Positions 42,198 to 51,630 of a stretch of 64,000 bases of DNA are shown in pieces; position 1 is the stretch's first letter, and every line of letters begins with the position of its first letter. The position numbers and the translations under genes were made by a program. A model generated the notes under the pieces. That model had not been told where the DNA came from and did not search any database. It saw nothing but the letters and a program-made list of their open reading frames with translations. The DNA comes from Streptomyces sp. CB02366 (GTDB taxonomy: Bacteria; Actinomycetota; Actinomycetes; Streptomycetales; Streptomycetaceae), in assembly GCF_001905905.1 (NCBI RefSeq), contig NZ_LIVT01000003.1, forward strand, positions 821,001 to 885,000, read 5' to 3'.

Positions 42198-43061
42198 ATG
42201 TCCACGCCTCTCGCACGCGCCGGAGCCGGTCTGCGGCTCATGAGGGCCGCGGTGTTCACCGCGGTCTGCGTCGTGCTGTCCGCCGCCGGGCACGCGTTCG
42301 CGGCCCGGACGGCGGTGCCCGGGTGGACCCTGCTCGCCGCGTTCCTCGGTGTCTTCGGGGCCTCCGCGGTCCTCGCCGGGCGGGAGCGGTCCCTTCCCTC
42401 GATCGCGGGGGCGCTGGCCGGTGGCCAGGTTCTCCTGCACGGACTCTTCGCGTACGGCGGCCACAGCGGCGCCCCGGCCGCTTCCGGGGGCACGGGCGGC
42501 GACGGTCCGCTCATCCGGTTCGCCGCCGGACTCGTGTGCGGTGAAGGGCCCGCGGGGCTGAACGCGGCCGACGCCCACCGCATCGTCTCCTCCGCGGCCA
42601 TCGACCCCTCGACGCTCCCGGGAGCCCACGACCACCTCGCGGCAGGCGGCGCCGGAGCGGCCCGGGCCGCCGCGGCGGCGGGCCCCGACGGCGCCTCCGG
42701 CTTCGCGCAGGTCTGCGCCGCGGTCACCTCGATGCTGCCGGGCCTGCCGATGCTGCTGGTCCACGTCCTCGCCGCGCTCGCCACCGGCTGGCTGCTGCGG
42801 CGCGGCGAGATCGCCCTCTTCGGACTGGCCCGGCTCTCCGCCCACGGCGCCCAGGCGCTGGCCGCCGGAGCCCGGCTGCGCTCCCTGCGGGCCGCGCTCG
42901 CCCTCGTCCGCGCGCTGCGGGCCGGGGAGCGGGAACTGATCATGGCCGGGCCGCGCATGCCGCGCCCGTTCGACGACGTCCCCCTGCCGACGCCCGGGGA
43001 TCCCCTGCAGCATCTGGTGATCAGGCGCGGGCCGCCGGCCCCGTACGCCCTCGCAGCCTGA
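42198..43061 (+). CDS. Integral membrane protein, first gene of the copper cluster region
   Basis: 287 residues with about four transmembrane segments: RAAVFTAVCVVLSAAGHAFA, GWTLLAAFLGVFGASAVLA, SIAGALAGGQVLLHGLFAYG and LPGLPMLLVHVLAALATGWL. A Gly/Ala-rich loop with scattered His lies between the third and fourth. The C-terminal 80 residues are cytoplasmic and Arg/Ala-rich. No family motif. It is co-directional with ycnI 140 bp downstream and may belong to the copper cluster; no metal motif is clear. Confidence 0.75.
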   Translation: MSTPLARAGAGLRLMRAAVFTAVCVVLSAAGHAFAARTAVPGWTLLAAFLGVFGASAVLAGRERSLPSIAGALAGGQVLLHGLFAYGGHSGAPAASGGTGGDGPLIRFAAGLVCGEGPAGLNAADAHRIVSSAAIDPSTLPGAHDHLAAGGAGAARAAAAAGPDGASGFAQVCAAVTSMLPGLPMLLVHVLAALATGWLLRRGEIALFGLARLSAHGAQALAAGARLRSLRAALALVRALRAGERELIMAGPRMPRPFDDVPLPTPGDPLQHLVIRRGPPAPYALAA

Positions 43062-43202
43062 CGCGACGCCTCCACCGGGCCCCGCGGGCCGTCCGTGCGC
43101 ACCCGCGCGCACGCGCTCCCGTACGGAACCGCGCCACGAGGTGTCGTGCCGCCGCCGCGCATCCGCGCGCCGGATCACCCGTTTCCTGTGGAGATTCCTG
43201 CC

Positions 43203-43946
43203 ATGAAGCTTTCCCGCATCGCCCTCGCCGGCGGCGTCGCCGCGTCCACCGTCCTGCTGGTCGCCGGCCCGGCCGCCGCCCACGTGAGCGTCCAGCCGGT
43301 GGGCGAGGCCGCCAAGGGCGGTTACGCCACGCTCAACTTCAAGGTCCCCAACGAGCGCGACCAGGCCTCGACCGTGAAGGTCGAGGTGAACTTCCCGGCC
43401 GACCACCCGCTCTCCTCCGTCACCCCGCAGGCCGTGCCCGGCTGGAAGATCACGATCGACAAGAGCAAGCTCGACAAGCCGCTGGACGTCCACGGCAAGA
43501 AGATCACCGAGGCCGTCTCCAAGGTGACCTGGACCGCGGACGACGGCGAGATCGCCCCCGGCTACTTCCAGCAGTTCCCGGTCTCGGTGGGCGCGCTGCC
43601 CGAGGACGCCGACCAGCTCGTCTTCAAGGCGATCCAGACGTACGACAACAAGGAAGTCGTCCGCTGGATCGAGGAGCCCGAGGCGGGCGGCGACGAGCCC
43701 GACAGCCCGGCCCCGGTCCTGAAGCTGACCGCCGCGGCCGAGGACGGCCACGGCGGCGCGGCCGGCGACGCCGGCAAGGGCGACGACCACAAGGCCGCCG
43801 ACTCCGACGCGCCGGCCGGGAAGAGCAGCACCGCCGCGTCCTCCTCCAGCGACACCACCGCCCGCACCCTGGGCATCATCGGCATCGTCATCGGTATCGC
43901 GGGGGTCGCGTTCGGCGTCCTCGCGGGCCGTCGCCGCTCGGCCTGA
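43203..43946 (+). CDS. YcnI-family (DUF1775) copper-binding membrane-anchored protein
   Basis: 247 residues. Signal peptide MKLSRIALAGGVAASTVLLV ending GPAAA, so the mature chain begins HVSVQP. In YcnI this N-terminal His with a Glu and a Trp binds copper. The domain (FKVPNERDQASTVKVEVNFP, then GYFQQFPVSVGALPEDADQL) is followed by a His/Asp/Lys-rich linker (GHGGAAGDAGKGDDHKAADS) and one C-terminal transmembrane helix (LGIIGIVIGIAGVAFGVLAG) with an RRR stop. It probably holds copper outside the membrane for the Sco and PCuAC proteins encoded next. Confidence 0.92.
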   Translation: MKLSRIALAGGVAASTVLLVAGPAAAHVSVQPVGEAAKGGYATLNFKVPNERDQASTVKVEVNFPADHPLSSVTPQAVPGWKITIDKSKLDKPLDVHGKKITEAVSKVTWTADDGEIAPGYFQQFPVSVGALPEDADQLVFKAIQTYDNKEVVRWIEEPEAGGDEPDSPAPVLKLTAAAEDGHGGAAGDAGKGDDHKAADSDAPAGKSSTAASSSSDTTARTLGIIGIVIGIAGVAFGVLAGRRRSA

Positions 43947-43990
43947 CCGGCCGCTCCCCTCACCCGCACCACGTTCAGGACGTCTCTTCC

Positions 43991-44650
43991 ATGCGCAACA
44001 GAAAAGCAGTGACGGCCGCGGCGTTCGCCGCCGCGGCCGCACTGGCCCTCTCCGCCTGCGGTACCGGTGACGACAAGGCGGACTCCTCGTCCATCGCCGA
44101 CGTCAGCGCCGCGCCGAAGACCAAGGCCGCGACCGTTCTCGACCAGCCGTTCACCAAGCCGAACCTCGTCCTCACCGACACCCGCGGCAAGGAGTACGAC
44201 CTCCGTGAGGCGACCAAGGGCAAGCCGACGCTCATCTACTTCGGCTACACCAACTGCCCCGACGTCTGCCCGCTGACCATGAGCAACATCTCCCTCGCCA
44301 AGCGGGAGCTGCCCAAGGCCGACCAGGAGAAGCTCCAGGTCGTCTTCGTCACCACCGACCCCGAGCGCGACACCCCCGCCTCGCTCGGCAAGTGGCTCTC
44401 CGCCCAGGACCCCTCCTTCACCGGTCTCACCGGCGACTTCCCGACCATCCAGGCCGGGGCGCGGCAGATCGGCATCGGCATCGACGCGCCGAAGAAGGAG
44501 AAGGACGGCACCGTCGTCTCGATGCACGGCGCCCAGGTGATCGCGTTCTCCCCGAAGACGGACGAGGGGTATGTGCTGTACGGCGAGGACACCAGCGCCG
44601 AGGAGTACACCGAGGACCTCCCCAAGCTGATCAAGGGGGAGGCGCCGTGA
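43991..44650 (+). CDS. Sco1/SenC-family copper chaperone lipoprotein
   Basis: 219 residues. Lipoprotein signal with lipobox LSAC at about residue 20. Thioredoxin-like fold with copper ligands Cys-x3-Cys in YFGYTNCPDVCPLTM and His in SMHGAQVIAFSP. In Streptomyces lividans the orthologue delivers copper to the CuA site of cytochrome c oxidase and is needed for normal development on low copper (established for that species). Its stop overlaps the next GTG (GTGA), so the two are coupled. Confidence 0.93.
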   Translation: MRNRKAVTAAAFAAAAALALSACGTGDDKADSSSIADVSAAPKTKAATVLDQPFTKPNLVLTDTRGKEYDLREATKGKPTLIYFGYTNCPDVCPLTMSNISLAKRELPKADQEKLQVVFVTTDPERDTPASLGKWLSAQDPSFTGLTGDFPTIQAGARQIGIGIDAPKKEKDGTVVSMHGAQVIAFSPKTDEGYVLYGEDTSAEEYTEDLPKLIKGEAP

Positions 44651-45093
44651 ACCCCCGTACGGCCCTCGCCGGCGTCCTGGCGCTCGCCGCGGGGCTTGGC
44701 CTGGCGGGGTGCTCGTCGACGGGCGAACCGGATCTGGAGGTCGTCGGCGCCTATCTGCCGCAGCCCGTCAGCGACATGGCCGCCGGGTTCCTCGTCGTCC
44801 AGAACAAGGGCGACGCCGGGGACCGGCTCACCTCGGTGACCAGTCCGCTCTCCGACGACGTCACGATCCACGAGACGAAGGACCGGAAGATGCGGAAGGT
44901 CTCCTCGTTCGAGGTGCCCGCGGGCGGCGAGCTCGACCTCGAACGCGGTGGCAACCACATCATGTTCATGAAGCTCAAGCAGAAGCCCAAGCAGGGCGAG
45001 AAGGTCTCCGTCGAGCTGCACTTCGAGAAGGCCGGCCCCATCACGGTCGACCTGCCGGTGAAGGAAACCACCCACAACCCGAAGAAGCAGTGA
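44647..45093 (+). CDS. PCu(A)C copper chaperone lipoprotein (ECuC-like)
   Basis: 148 residues from GTG 44647. Lipobox LAGC. The PCuAC copper motif H(M)-x10-M-x21-H-x-M is visible as IHETKDRKMRKV, then GGNHIMFMKL. Such proteins hand Cu(I) to Sco or straight to cytochrome oxidase. In S. lividans the matching protein, ECuC, works with Sco. Translationally coupled to the Sco gene; the CopCD gene starts 12 bp after its stop. Confidence 0.93.
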   Translation: MNPRTALAGVLALAAGLGLAGCSSTGEPDLEVVGAYLPQPVSDMAAGFLVVQNKGDAGDRLTSVTSPLSDDVTIHETKDRKMRKVSSFEVPAGGELDLERGGNHIMFMKLKQKPKQGEKVSVELHFEKAGPITVDLPVKETTHNPKKQ

Positions 45094-45105
45094 GGGACTG
45101 AGCCG

Positions 45106-47031
45106 ATGTCTGCCACCGCCCCGTACGCCGGACCGCCCCCGATACGCCGGGCCGTCGCCGCCGCCGCGTTCCTCGCCGCACTGGCCGGCCTGGTCTTCGG
45201 GCTGCTGCTGGCCGGCGCGGGCCCGGCGTCCGCGCACGCCGCCCTCACCGGGAGCGATCCGCAGGACGGGGCGGTGGTGGACACCGCGCCCCAGGAGGTC
45301 ACCCTCAGCTTCTCCGAGGCGATCGCCGTGGGCGACGACTCCATCCGGGTCCTCGACCCCCGGGGCGAGCGCGCCGACACCGGGGCCGGGCCGAAGGACC
45401 TGTCCGAGGGTTCCACCGTCCGCTACGGCGTCTCCCTGCACTCCGGGCTGCCGGACGGCACCTACACCGTGGCCTGGCAGGCGATCTCCGCCGACAGCCA
45501 CCCGATCTCCGGCGCCTTCACGTTCTCCATCGGCGCCCCCTCCGAGACCACGGTCGCCCTGTCCTCGCAGCAGACGGGCGACGGACCGGTCGGCGTCGCC
45601 TACGCCGTCGCGCGCTACGCGGCGTACGGCGGGTTCGTCCTGCTCGTCGGCGGCAGCGCGTTCGTCCTGGTCTGCTGGCGGGGCGGCGCGTCCGCCCTGC
45701 CGATGCAGCGGGTCGTGGTCCGCGGCTGGCTCACGCTGACCGCCGCGACCCTGGCCATGCTGCTGCTGCGCAGCCCGTACACCGGGAGCGGGAAGTTCGC
45801 CGACGCCTTCGACCTCGCCGGGCTCCAGGACGTACTGGAGACCAAGCCCGGCGCGGCGCTCGTCTCCCGGCTGCTGCTGCTCGGGGCCGCCGCGCTGTTC
45901 ATCGCCGTCCTGTTCGGCACGTACGCCCGGCGCGAGGACGCGGGGGAGAAGAAGGACCTCACCTTCGGGCTGGCGGTCGGCGGCGGGGTGGTCGCGGCGG
46001 GCCTCGCCGCGACCTGGGCGATGTCCGAGCACGCCTCGACCGGCATCCAGGCGGACATCGCCATGCCGGTGGACGTCCTGCATCTGCTGGCCGTCGCCGC
46101 CTGGCTGGGCGGGCTGGTCTCGCTCCTGGTGGCCCTGTACCAGACCCCGGACATCGGGAGCGCCGCGGTCCGGCGCTTCTCGTCGGTCGCGTTCGGCAGC
46201 GTCGTGGTGCTGGCGGCGACCGGGATCTACCAGTCCTGGCGGCAGGTCGGCTCCTGGTCGGCGCTGACCGGAACCCGGTACGGGCAGCTGCTGATCATCA
46301 AGGTGGCGCTGATCGGGGTGCTGCTCACGGTCGCCTGGTTCTCCCGGCGCTGGACGGGGCGGCTGACGGACCCGGCGGAGGCCGCCTCCCCGCCGCGGGA
46401 CGCGGAGGAGACCGAGGAGCCGGGGGCGGGGGCGGTGGAAGCCCCGGAGGCCGATCCCGAACGTGCCGCGCAGCTGGCCCGTCAGCGGGCCGCCCTGACC
46501 GCGACGAAGGAGAAGCGGATACGGGATGCCGACCCCGAGCGTTCCGGACTGCGCCGCTCGGTTCTGGCCGAGGCCGCCGTAGCCGTCGTCCTGCTGGCCG
46601 TCACCACCCTGCTGACGTCCACCGAACCGGGCCGTACGGAGGAGGAGGCCGCCGCCGGCTCCCCCGGGGCGTCCGCGCCGGCGGCCGCGGGCCCGGTCAA
46701 TCTGAGCATGCCGTTCGACACCGGCGGCCGGAACGGCAAGGGCACCCTCCGCATCGACCTCGAACCCGGCCGCACCGGCTCCAACGACCTGCACGTGTGG
46801 ATCGACGGCAGCGGCGGCGAGCCGATGGACGTCCCCGAGCTGAAGCTGGCCCTGACCCTGGAGGCGAAGGACATCGGCCCGCTGCCGGTCGTCCCGGACC
46901 GGTTGGCCGAGGGGCACTGGTCGGCGAGCGGGGTGCAGATCCCGATGGCCGGGGAGTGGAAGATCGACGTGACGGTACGGACCTCGGACATCGACCAGGT
47001 CACCATCGACGAGAACGTGGAGATCGGCTGA
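45106..47031 (+). CDS. CopC-CopD fusion copper-resistance/import protein
   Basis: 641 residues. Signal peptide, then a CopC domain starting HAALTGSDPQDGAVV (mature N-terminal His is a copper ligand) with SADSHPISGAFTFSIG carrying the second His region. CopD membrane domain with about eight helices follows (ARYAAYGGFVLLVGGSAFVL, DVLHLLAVAAWLGGLVSLLV, FGSVVVLAATGIYQSWRQVG). A cytoplasmic Glu/Ala-rich loop, a last helix and an extracytoplasmic C-terminal beta domain (YtkA-like, NDLHVWIDGSGGE) end the protein. It probably moves copper across the membrane. Confidence 0.93.
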   Translation: MSATAPYAGPPPIRRAVAAAAFLAALAGLVFGLLLAGAGPASAHAALTGSDPQDGAVVDTAPQEVTLSFSEAIAVGDDSIRVLDPRGERADTGAGPKDLSEGSTVRYGVSLHSGLPDGTYTVAWQAISADSHPISGAFTFSIGAPSETTVALSSQQTGDGPVGVAYAVARYAAYGGFVLLVGGSAFVLVCWRGGASALPMQRVVVRGWLTLTAATLAMLLLRSPYTGSGKFADAFDLAGLQDVLETKPGAALVSRLLLLGAAALFIAVLFGTYARREDAGEKKDLTFGLAVGGGVVAAGLAATWAMSEHASTGIQADIAMPVDVLHLLAVAAWLGGLVSLLVALYQTPDIGSAAVRRFSSVAFGSVVVLAATGIYQSWRQVGSWSALTGTRYGQLLIIKVALIGVLLTVAWFSRRWTGRLTDPAEAASPPRDAEETEEPGAGAVEAPEADPERAAQLARQRAALTATKEKRIRDADPERSGLRRSVLAEAAVAVVLLAVTTLLTSTEPGRTEEEAAAGSPGASAPAAAGPVNLSMPFDTGGRNGKGTLRIDLEPGRTGSNDLHVWIDGSGGEPMDVPELKLALTLEAKDIGPLPVVPDRLAEGHWSASGVQIPMAGEWKIDVTVRTSDIDQVTIDENVEIG

Positions 47032-47056
47032 CCCCCGGGGGCGCCGACAGGATGAG

Positions 47057-47125
47057 GATCGGCTGAGCACGGTGAGCACGACCAAGACGAAGATCGGCTG
47101 AGCACGGTGGGCAAGACCAGGAAGC
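47057..47125 (+). repeat. 35-bp imperfect tandem duplication at the dtpA start
   Basis: GATCGGCTGAGCACGGTG occurs at 47057 and again at 47092, period 35, and the similarity continues (GAGCACGACCAAGAC versus GGGCAAGACCAGGAA). The second copy supplies the GTG start of the peroxidase. The first supplies GTG 47072, which opens a 9-codon ORF (MSTTKTKIG) ending just before the real start. The duplicated element resembles the end of the CopCD gene (GAGATCGGCTGA). Confidence 0.75.
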
Positions 47126-48504
47126 AGACTCCGGCCAGGGCCTCCGGAGCCGCCACGACGGTCGTCGCGGAGAGCACCGGGGGTGGCGCAGGCCGCACCG
47201 GTCCCTCGGGCGACGGCGGTACGGACGGCGGCGGAACGGGTGGCGGCGCCGCCCTGTCCCGGCGGCGGCTGCTGGGCACAGCGGGCGCGGCGGGCGCGGC
47301 GGGCGCGGCGGGGTTGGTCCTGGGGGCCGGGGGCGGGGCCCTCGGGTACGCCGCCACCCGGCCGGAGGGACCGGCCGCGTTGACGACGGTCGGGGCGACC
47401 GAGGCGATGTTTCACGGGAAACATCAGCCGGGGATCACCACTCCGCTTCAGGCCCGGGGCCATCTCGTCGCCTTCGACCTGGTGGCGGGAGCGGGGCGCA
47501 AGGAGGCGACGGCGCTGCTGCGCCGCTGGTCCGCGGCGGCGAAGGAGCTGATGGCGGGCCGCCCCGCGGCGGGCGCGCCGGACGGTCCCGGCCACGACAC
47601 CGGGGTCGCGTTGGACGCGGGCCCGTCTTCCCTGACCGTCACCTTCGGATTCGGCCGTACGTTCTTCGCGCGCACCGGTCTGGGCGACCGCCTGCCCGCC
47701 GCGCTCGACCCGCTGCCGGCGTTCTCCGCCGACGCCCTCGACGCCAGGCGTTCAGGCGGCGACCTGTGGGTGCAGATCGGCGCGGACGACGCCCTGGTCG
47801 CCTTCCACGCGCTGCGGGCGCTCCAGAAGGAGGCCGAGGGCACGGCCCGGGTGCGGTGGCAGATGAACGGTTTCAACCGCTCCCCCGGCGCCACCGCCCG
47901 GCCGATGACCGCCCGCAATCTGATGGGCCAGATCGACGGCACCGGCAACCCGAAGCCGACCGACGAGGACTTCGACCGGCGCGTCTTCGTCCCCGCCTCC
48001 CCCGGCGAGCCGCAGGAGTGGATGGAAGGGGGGTCGTACGCCGTCTTCCGCCGGATCAGGATGCTCCTGGATGACTGGGAGAAGCTTCCGGTGGAGCACC
48101 AGGAGCGGGTCATCGGGCGGCGCAAGGCGGACGGAGCGCCTCTGAGCGGGGGGTCCGAGACCACGGAGATGGACCTCGAGAAGGCGGGTCCGGACGGCAG
48201 GCCGGTGATCCCCGGCAACGCGCACGCCCGGATCTCCTCGCCCGGGGAGAACGGCGGGGCCGCCATGCTGCGCCGTCCGTTCTCGTACCACGACGGCATC
48301 GCGGAGGACGGCGCTCCGGACGCGGGTCTCCTCTTCATCTGCTGGCAGGCGGACCCGTTCCGGGGCTTCGTGCCGGTGCAGCGCAAGCTCGACCGGGGCG
48401 ACGCGCTGTCTCCGTTCCTCCGGCACGAGGCGAGCGGCGTGTTCGCGGTGCCGGGCGGGGCGGCGGAGGGCGAGTACGTGGGTCAGCGGCTCCTGGAGTC
48501 GTAG
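47107..48504 (+). CDS. dtpA: DyP-type haem peroxidase, Tat-exported (DtpA/EfeB)
   Basis: 465 residues from GTG 47107, without a clear ribosome site. The Tat signal is LSRRRLLGTAGAAGAAG. The DyP domain has FHGKHQPGI, the distal GQIDGTGNP motif (catalytic Asp) and the proximal haem His in GNAHARISSP. It oxidises substrates with peroxide outside the cell. In S. lividans the orthologue DtpA is a Tat substrate encoded in this copper cluster and needed for maturation of the copper oxidase GlxA. The FHGKH codons coincide with a near-perfect parS sequence. Confidence 0.93.
   Translation: MGKTRKQTPARASGAATTVVAESTGGGAGRTGPSGDGGTDGGGTGGGAALSRRRLLGTAGAAGAAGAAGLVLGAGGGALGYAATRPEGPAALTTVGATEAMFHGKHQPGITTPLQARGHLVAFDLVAGAGRKEATALLRRWSAAAKELMAGRPAAGAPDGPGHDTGVALDAGPSSLTVTFGFGRTFFARTGLGDRLPAALDPLPAFSADALDARRSGGDLWVQIGADDALVAFHALRALQKEAEGTARVRWQMNGFNRSPGATARPMTARNLMGQIDGTGNPKPTDEDFDRRVFVPASPGEPQEWMEGGSYAVFRRIRMLLDDWEKLPVEHQERVIGRRKADGAPLSGGSETTEMDLEKAGPDGRPVIPGNAHARISSPGENGGAAMLRRPFSYHDGIAEDGAPDAGLLFICWQADPFRGFVPVQRKLDRGDALSPFLRHEASGVFAVPGGAAEGEYVGQRLLES
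47408..47423. promoter_or_regulatory. parS: parS-like site inside dtpA
   Basis: TGTTTCACGGGAAACA differs from the parS consensus at one position (G for T at the tenth base). It encodes the conserved MFHGKH segment of the peroxidase, so the DNA is under two possible constraints. Variant parS sites are known to be bound by ParB in Streptomyces, but binding here is inferred. Confidence 0.7.
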
Positions 48505-48727
48505 CGGAGACGGCCGGTGGGGGCACGTCCACCGGCCGGGCCGGTCGGCGGGGGCGCGTCGGAGCGCTTCGTCGGCCCGCGTACGCCCCTGCCTCGCGCC
48601 TCTGCCCCTGTCCCTGCCTCGCGCTCCTGCCCCTGAGCGGAGCAGGCGCTTCCGGGCCCGGCCGGGCCCCGGCGCCCGTATTCCGGGACGGCCTGGCGGA
48701 CCTCGGAGGGCACATTAGGCTGAACAC

Positions 48728-49663
48728 ATGTCAGCCACGCGCTACGCCTACCTCGGCCCCGAAGGCACTTTCACCGAAGTCGCCCTCCGTATGCTCCCGG
48801 AGGCAGCCACCCGGGAACTCGTCCCGATGGTGTCCGTGCCGGCCGCCCTGGACGCCGTGCGCAGCGGCGAGGCGGCGGCGGCGCTCGTGCCGATCGAGAA
48901 CTCCGTCGAGGGCGGCATCACCGCGACGCTGGACGAACTGGCCGGCGGAGAACCGCTGATGATCTACCGCGAGGTGCTGCTCTCCATCACCTTCGCGCTG
49001 CTGGTACGGCCCGGTACCGCGCTGTCGGACATCAAGACGGTCACCGCCCACCCGGCCGCCCAGCCGCAGGTGCGCAACTGGCTGGCGGCCCACCTCCCGG
49101 GGGCCGTGTGGGAGTCGGCGGCCTCCAACGCGGACGGTGCCCGGCTGGTCCAGGAGGGGCGCTACGACGCCGCTTTCGCGGGGGAGTTCGCCGCCGTCAC
49201 CTACGGCCTGGAACCGCTGGTGACGGAGATCCACGACGCGGAGAACGCGCAGACCCGCTTCGTCCTGGTGGGCCGCCCCGCCCGGCCCTCCTCCCCGACC
49301 GGCGCGGACAAGACCTCCGTGGTGATCTCCATGAAGGAGGACCACCCCGGCGCGCTGCTGGAGCTCCTCCAGGAGTTCGCCGTGCGCGGCGTCAACCTGA
49401 TGCTGATCCAGTCCCGGCCGACCGGCGAGGGCATCGGCAACTACCGCTTCGCCGTGGACGCGGAGGGGCACATCGCGGACCGGCGGGTCGGGGAGGCCCT
49501 GATGGGGCTGAAGCGGATCAGCCCGAACGTGCGGTTCCTCGGCTCGTACCCGCGGGCGGACGCCTCCCCGGGCGAGGCACGGCCGCTGCGGGCGGGGACG
49601 TCGGACGCGTCGTTCACGGAGGCGTCCGACTGGCTGGCACGCTGCCAGGACGGCCGGGTCTGA
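48728..49663 (+). CDS. pheA: Prephenate dehydratase
   Basis: 311 residues. Catalytic domain: YAYLGPEGTFTEVALRMLPE, ALVPIENSVEGGITATLDEL, HPAAQPQVRNWLAAHLPGAV, and the TRF motif in AENAQTRFVLVGRP. C-terminal ACT domain about 195-280 (TSVVISMKEDHPGALLELLQ, then RPTGEGIGNYRFAVD with the ESRP-like region) for feedback by phenylalanine. It converts prephenate to phenylpyruvate. It stands alone upstream of serS. Confidence 0.95.
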   Translation: MSATRYAYLGPEGTFTEVALRMLPEAATRELVPMVSVPAALDAVRSGEAAAALVPIENSVEGGITATLDELAGGEPLMIYREVLLSITFALLVRPGTALSDIKTVTAHPAAQPQVRNWLAAHLPGAVWESAASNADGARLVQEGRYDAAFAGEFAAVTYGLEPLVTEIHDAENAQTRFVLVGRPARPSSPTGADKTSVVISMKEDHPGALLELLQEFAVRGVNLMLIQSRPTGEGIGNYRFAVDAEGHIADRRVGEALMGLKRISPNVRFLGSYPRADASPGEARPLRAGTSDASFTEASDWLARCQDGRV

Positions 49664-50352
49664 CGGCAAAGCGAGCGGGCCCCGGCACACCCCACGCTTC
49701 CGGGGCGGCCTCCCCGAGCGGTATCCCGCGGTGGGCTGCGGATCGTCACGCGAGCGAAAGAGTTATCCACAGGCCGGACTCTCCGCCTGGGGACAAGTCG
49801 ACACTCCCGCGCGACATCATCGACAAATCACCCCAGCGCCTCTGGAGTGGCCCACAGGGGTACGAGGCGGAACAAGGCGTCACGCGTCCTCCACATCGCC
49901 CACATATGGCCGATCACCCCTTTGCGGCGACGAATTCCCACCCGAACGAGCGTACAGAACAGGTTTGACGGGGATTCGGCGGCACTTCGGCCGAGTGCCG
50001 GCACAAGGCCCTCCGGCATCCACAGAACTTCCACACAGCCTGTGGATAACTATTCCGGCACCGCCCCCCTGTGGACAACAACGCCCGCCCCGCCTCCGAC
50101 GCCCGCCCCGCCCCAACTCCCGTCCCCTCCCCGCCGGTAGGCCCACACGGATCACGCCTTCCGCCCGGTTCGGAGGAGTTGGCGGCGATTATCGACCCCC
50201 TCCCCTCGCCGACATCGCCGCCACCGCCGAAATCCCGCCCGGAGAGAAGTGACAATTACCCTCATAAATGTCATTTCTGGCAATTCGCCCATAGGGACAC
50301 GCTCGGTGATATCGGTTCGAGGGCGAGAACCGCGCACCGGTAGCCTGGTGGG
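49664..50352. promoter_or_regulatory. DnaA-box-rich spacer upstream of serS
   Basis: Perfect DnaA boxes are TTATCCACA at 49763-49771 (plus), TTATCCACA at 50041-50049 (minus) and TTGTCCACA at 50070-50078 (minus; the Streptomyces-preferred form). Weaker matches are TTGTCCCCA at 49788-49796 (minus) and GCATCCACA at 50016-50024. No gene is convincing in this spacer. The last 90 bp, AT-richer (CAATTACCCTCATAAATG), should hold the serS promoter. A role in titrating DnaA or controlling serS is inferred. Confidence 0.7.
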
Positions 50353-51630
50353 GTGATTGACCTTCGCCTGCTCCGTGAGGACCCCGACCGTGTTCGCGCC
50401 TCCCAGCGCGCCCGTGGAGAGGACGTCGACCTCGTCGACGCCCTGCTCTCCGCCGACGAGCTGCGCAGGTCGTCCGGCGTCCGCTTCGACGAACTCCGCG
50501 CCGAGCAGAAGTCGCTCGGCAAGCTGATCCCCAAGGCCACCCCGGAGGAGCGCGCCGAACTCCTCAAGAAGGCCGAACAGCTCAAGGCCGAGGTCAGGGC
50601 GGCCGACGCCGCCCAGGACGAGGCCGACGCGGAGGCCAAGCGGCTGCTGCTCCAGCTCGGCAACATCGTCCACGAGGACGTGCCGGTCGGCGGCGAGGAG
50701 GACTTCGTCGTCCTGGAGACCCACGGCACCATCCGCGACTTCGGCGCCGAGGGCTTCGAGCCCAAGGACCACCTGGAGCTCGGCGAGGCGCTGGGCGCCA
50801 TCGACATGGAACGCGGAGCGAAGGTCTCCGGTTCGCGGTTCTACTACCTCACCGGCGTCGGCGCGCTCCTGGAGCTGGCCCTCGTCAACGCGGCGATCGC
50901 GCAGGCCACCGAGGCCGGCTTCGTCCCGATGCTGACCCCGGCGCTGGTCCGCCCGCGCGCCATGGAGGGCACCGGCTTCCTCGGACAGGCCGCGGAGAAC
51001 GTGTACCACCTGGAGAAGGACGACTACTACCTGGTCGGCACCTCCGAGGTCCCGCTCGCCGCGTACCACATGGACGAGATCATCGACGCGGAGAAGCTGC
51101 CCCTGCGGTACGCCGGGTTCTCGCCGTGCTTCCGCCGCGAGGCCGGCACGTACGGCAAGGACACCCGCGGCATCTTCCGCGTCCACCAGTTCGACAAGGT
51201 CGAGATGTTCTCGTACGTCGACCCGGCGGACGCCGAGACCGAGCACCGCAGGCTCCTGGAGTGGGAGAAGCAGTGGCTCACCGGCCTGGAGCTGCCCTTC
51301 CAGGTGATCGACGTCGCCACCGGCGACCTCGGGGCCTCGGCCTCGCGGAAGTTCGACTGCGAGGCGTGGATCCCCACCCAGGGCAAGTACCGGGAGCTGA
51401 CCTCCGCGTCGAACTGCGACGGCTTCCAGGCCCGCCGCCTGTCCGTCCGGATGCGCGAGGGCAAGAAGGTCCAGCCGCTGGCCACGCTGAACGGCACGCT
51501 CTGCGCCGTACCGCGCACGATCGTGGCGATCCTGGAGAACCACCAGCTCGCCGACGGCTCGGTCCGCGTGCCCGAGATGCTCCGCCCCTACCTGGGCGGG
51601 CGCGAGGTCCTGGAACCGGTCGCCACGTGA
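50353..51630 (+). CDS. serS: Seryl-tRNA synthetase
   Basis: 425 residues from GTG 50353. N-terminal coiled-coil tRNA-binding arm ([40 protein letters not shown]), then the class II catalytic core: motif 2 [20 protein letters not shown] and motif 3 [18 protein letters not shown]. It charges tRNA-Ser with serine. Its stop overlaps the GTG of the HAD gene (GTGA), indicating a two-gene unit. Confidence 0.97.
   Translation: MIDLRLLREDPDRVRASQRARGEDVDLVDALLSADELRRSSGVRFDELRAEQKSLGKLIPKATPEERAELLKKAEQLKAEVRAADAAQDEADAEAKRLLLQLGNIVHEDVPVGGEEDFVVLETHGTIRDFGAEGFEPKDHLELGEALGAIDMERGAKVSGSRFYYLTGVGALLELALVNAAIAQATEAGFVPMLTPALVRPRAMEGTGFLGQAAENVYHLEKDDYYLVGTSEVPLAAYHMDEIIDAEKLPLRYAGFSPCFRREAGTYGKDTRGIFRVHQFDKVEMFSYVDPADAETEHRRLLEWEKQWLTGLELPFQVIDVATGDLGASASRKFDCEAWIPTQGKYRELTSASNCDGFQARRLSVRMREGKKVQPLATLNGTLCAVPRTIVAILENHQLADGSVRVPEMLRPYLGGREVLEPVAT

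Noticed and set aside
48588..48637. Two-copy CCTGCCTCGCGC-type repeat before pheA
   Set aside because: Short imperfect two-copy duplication in GC-rich spacer with no sign of function.
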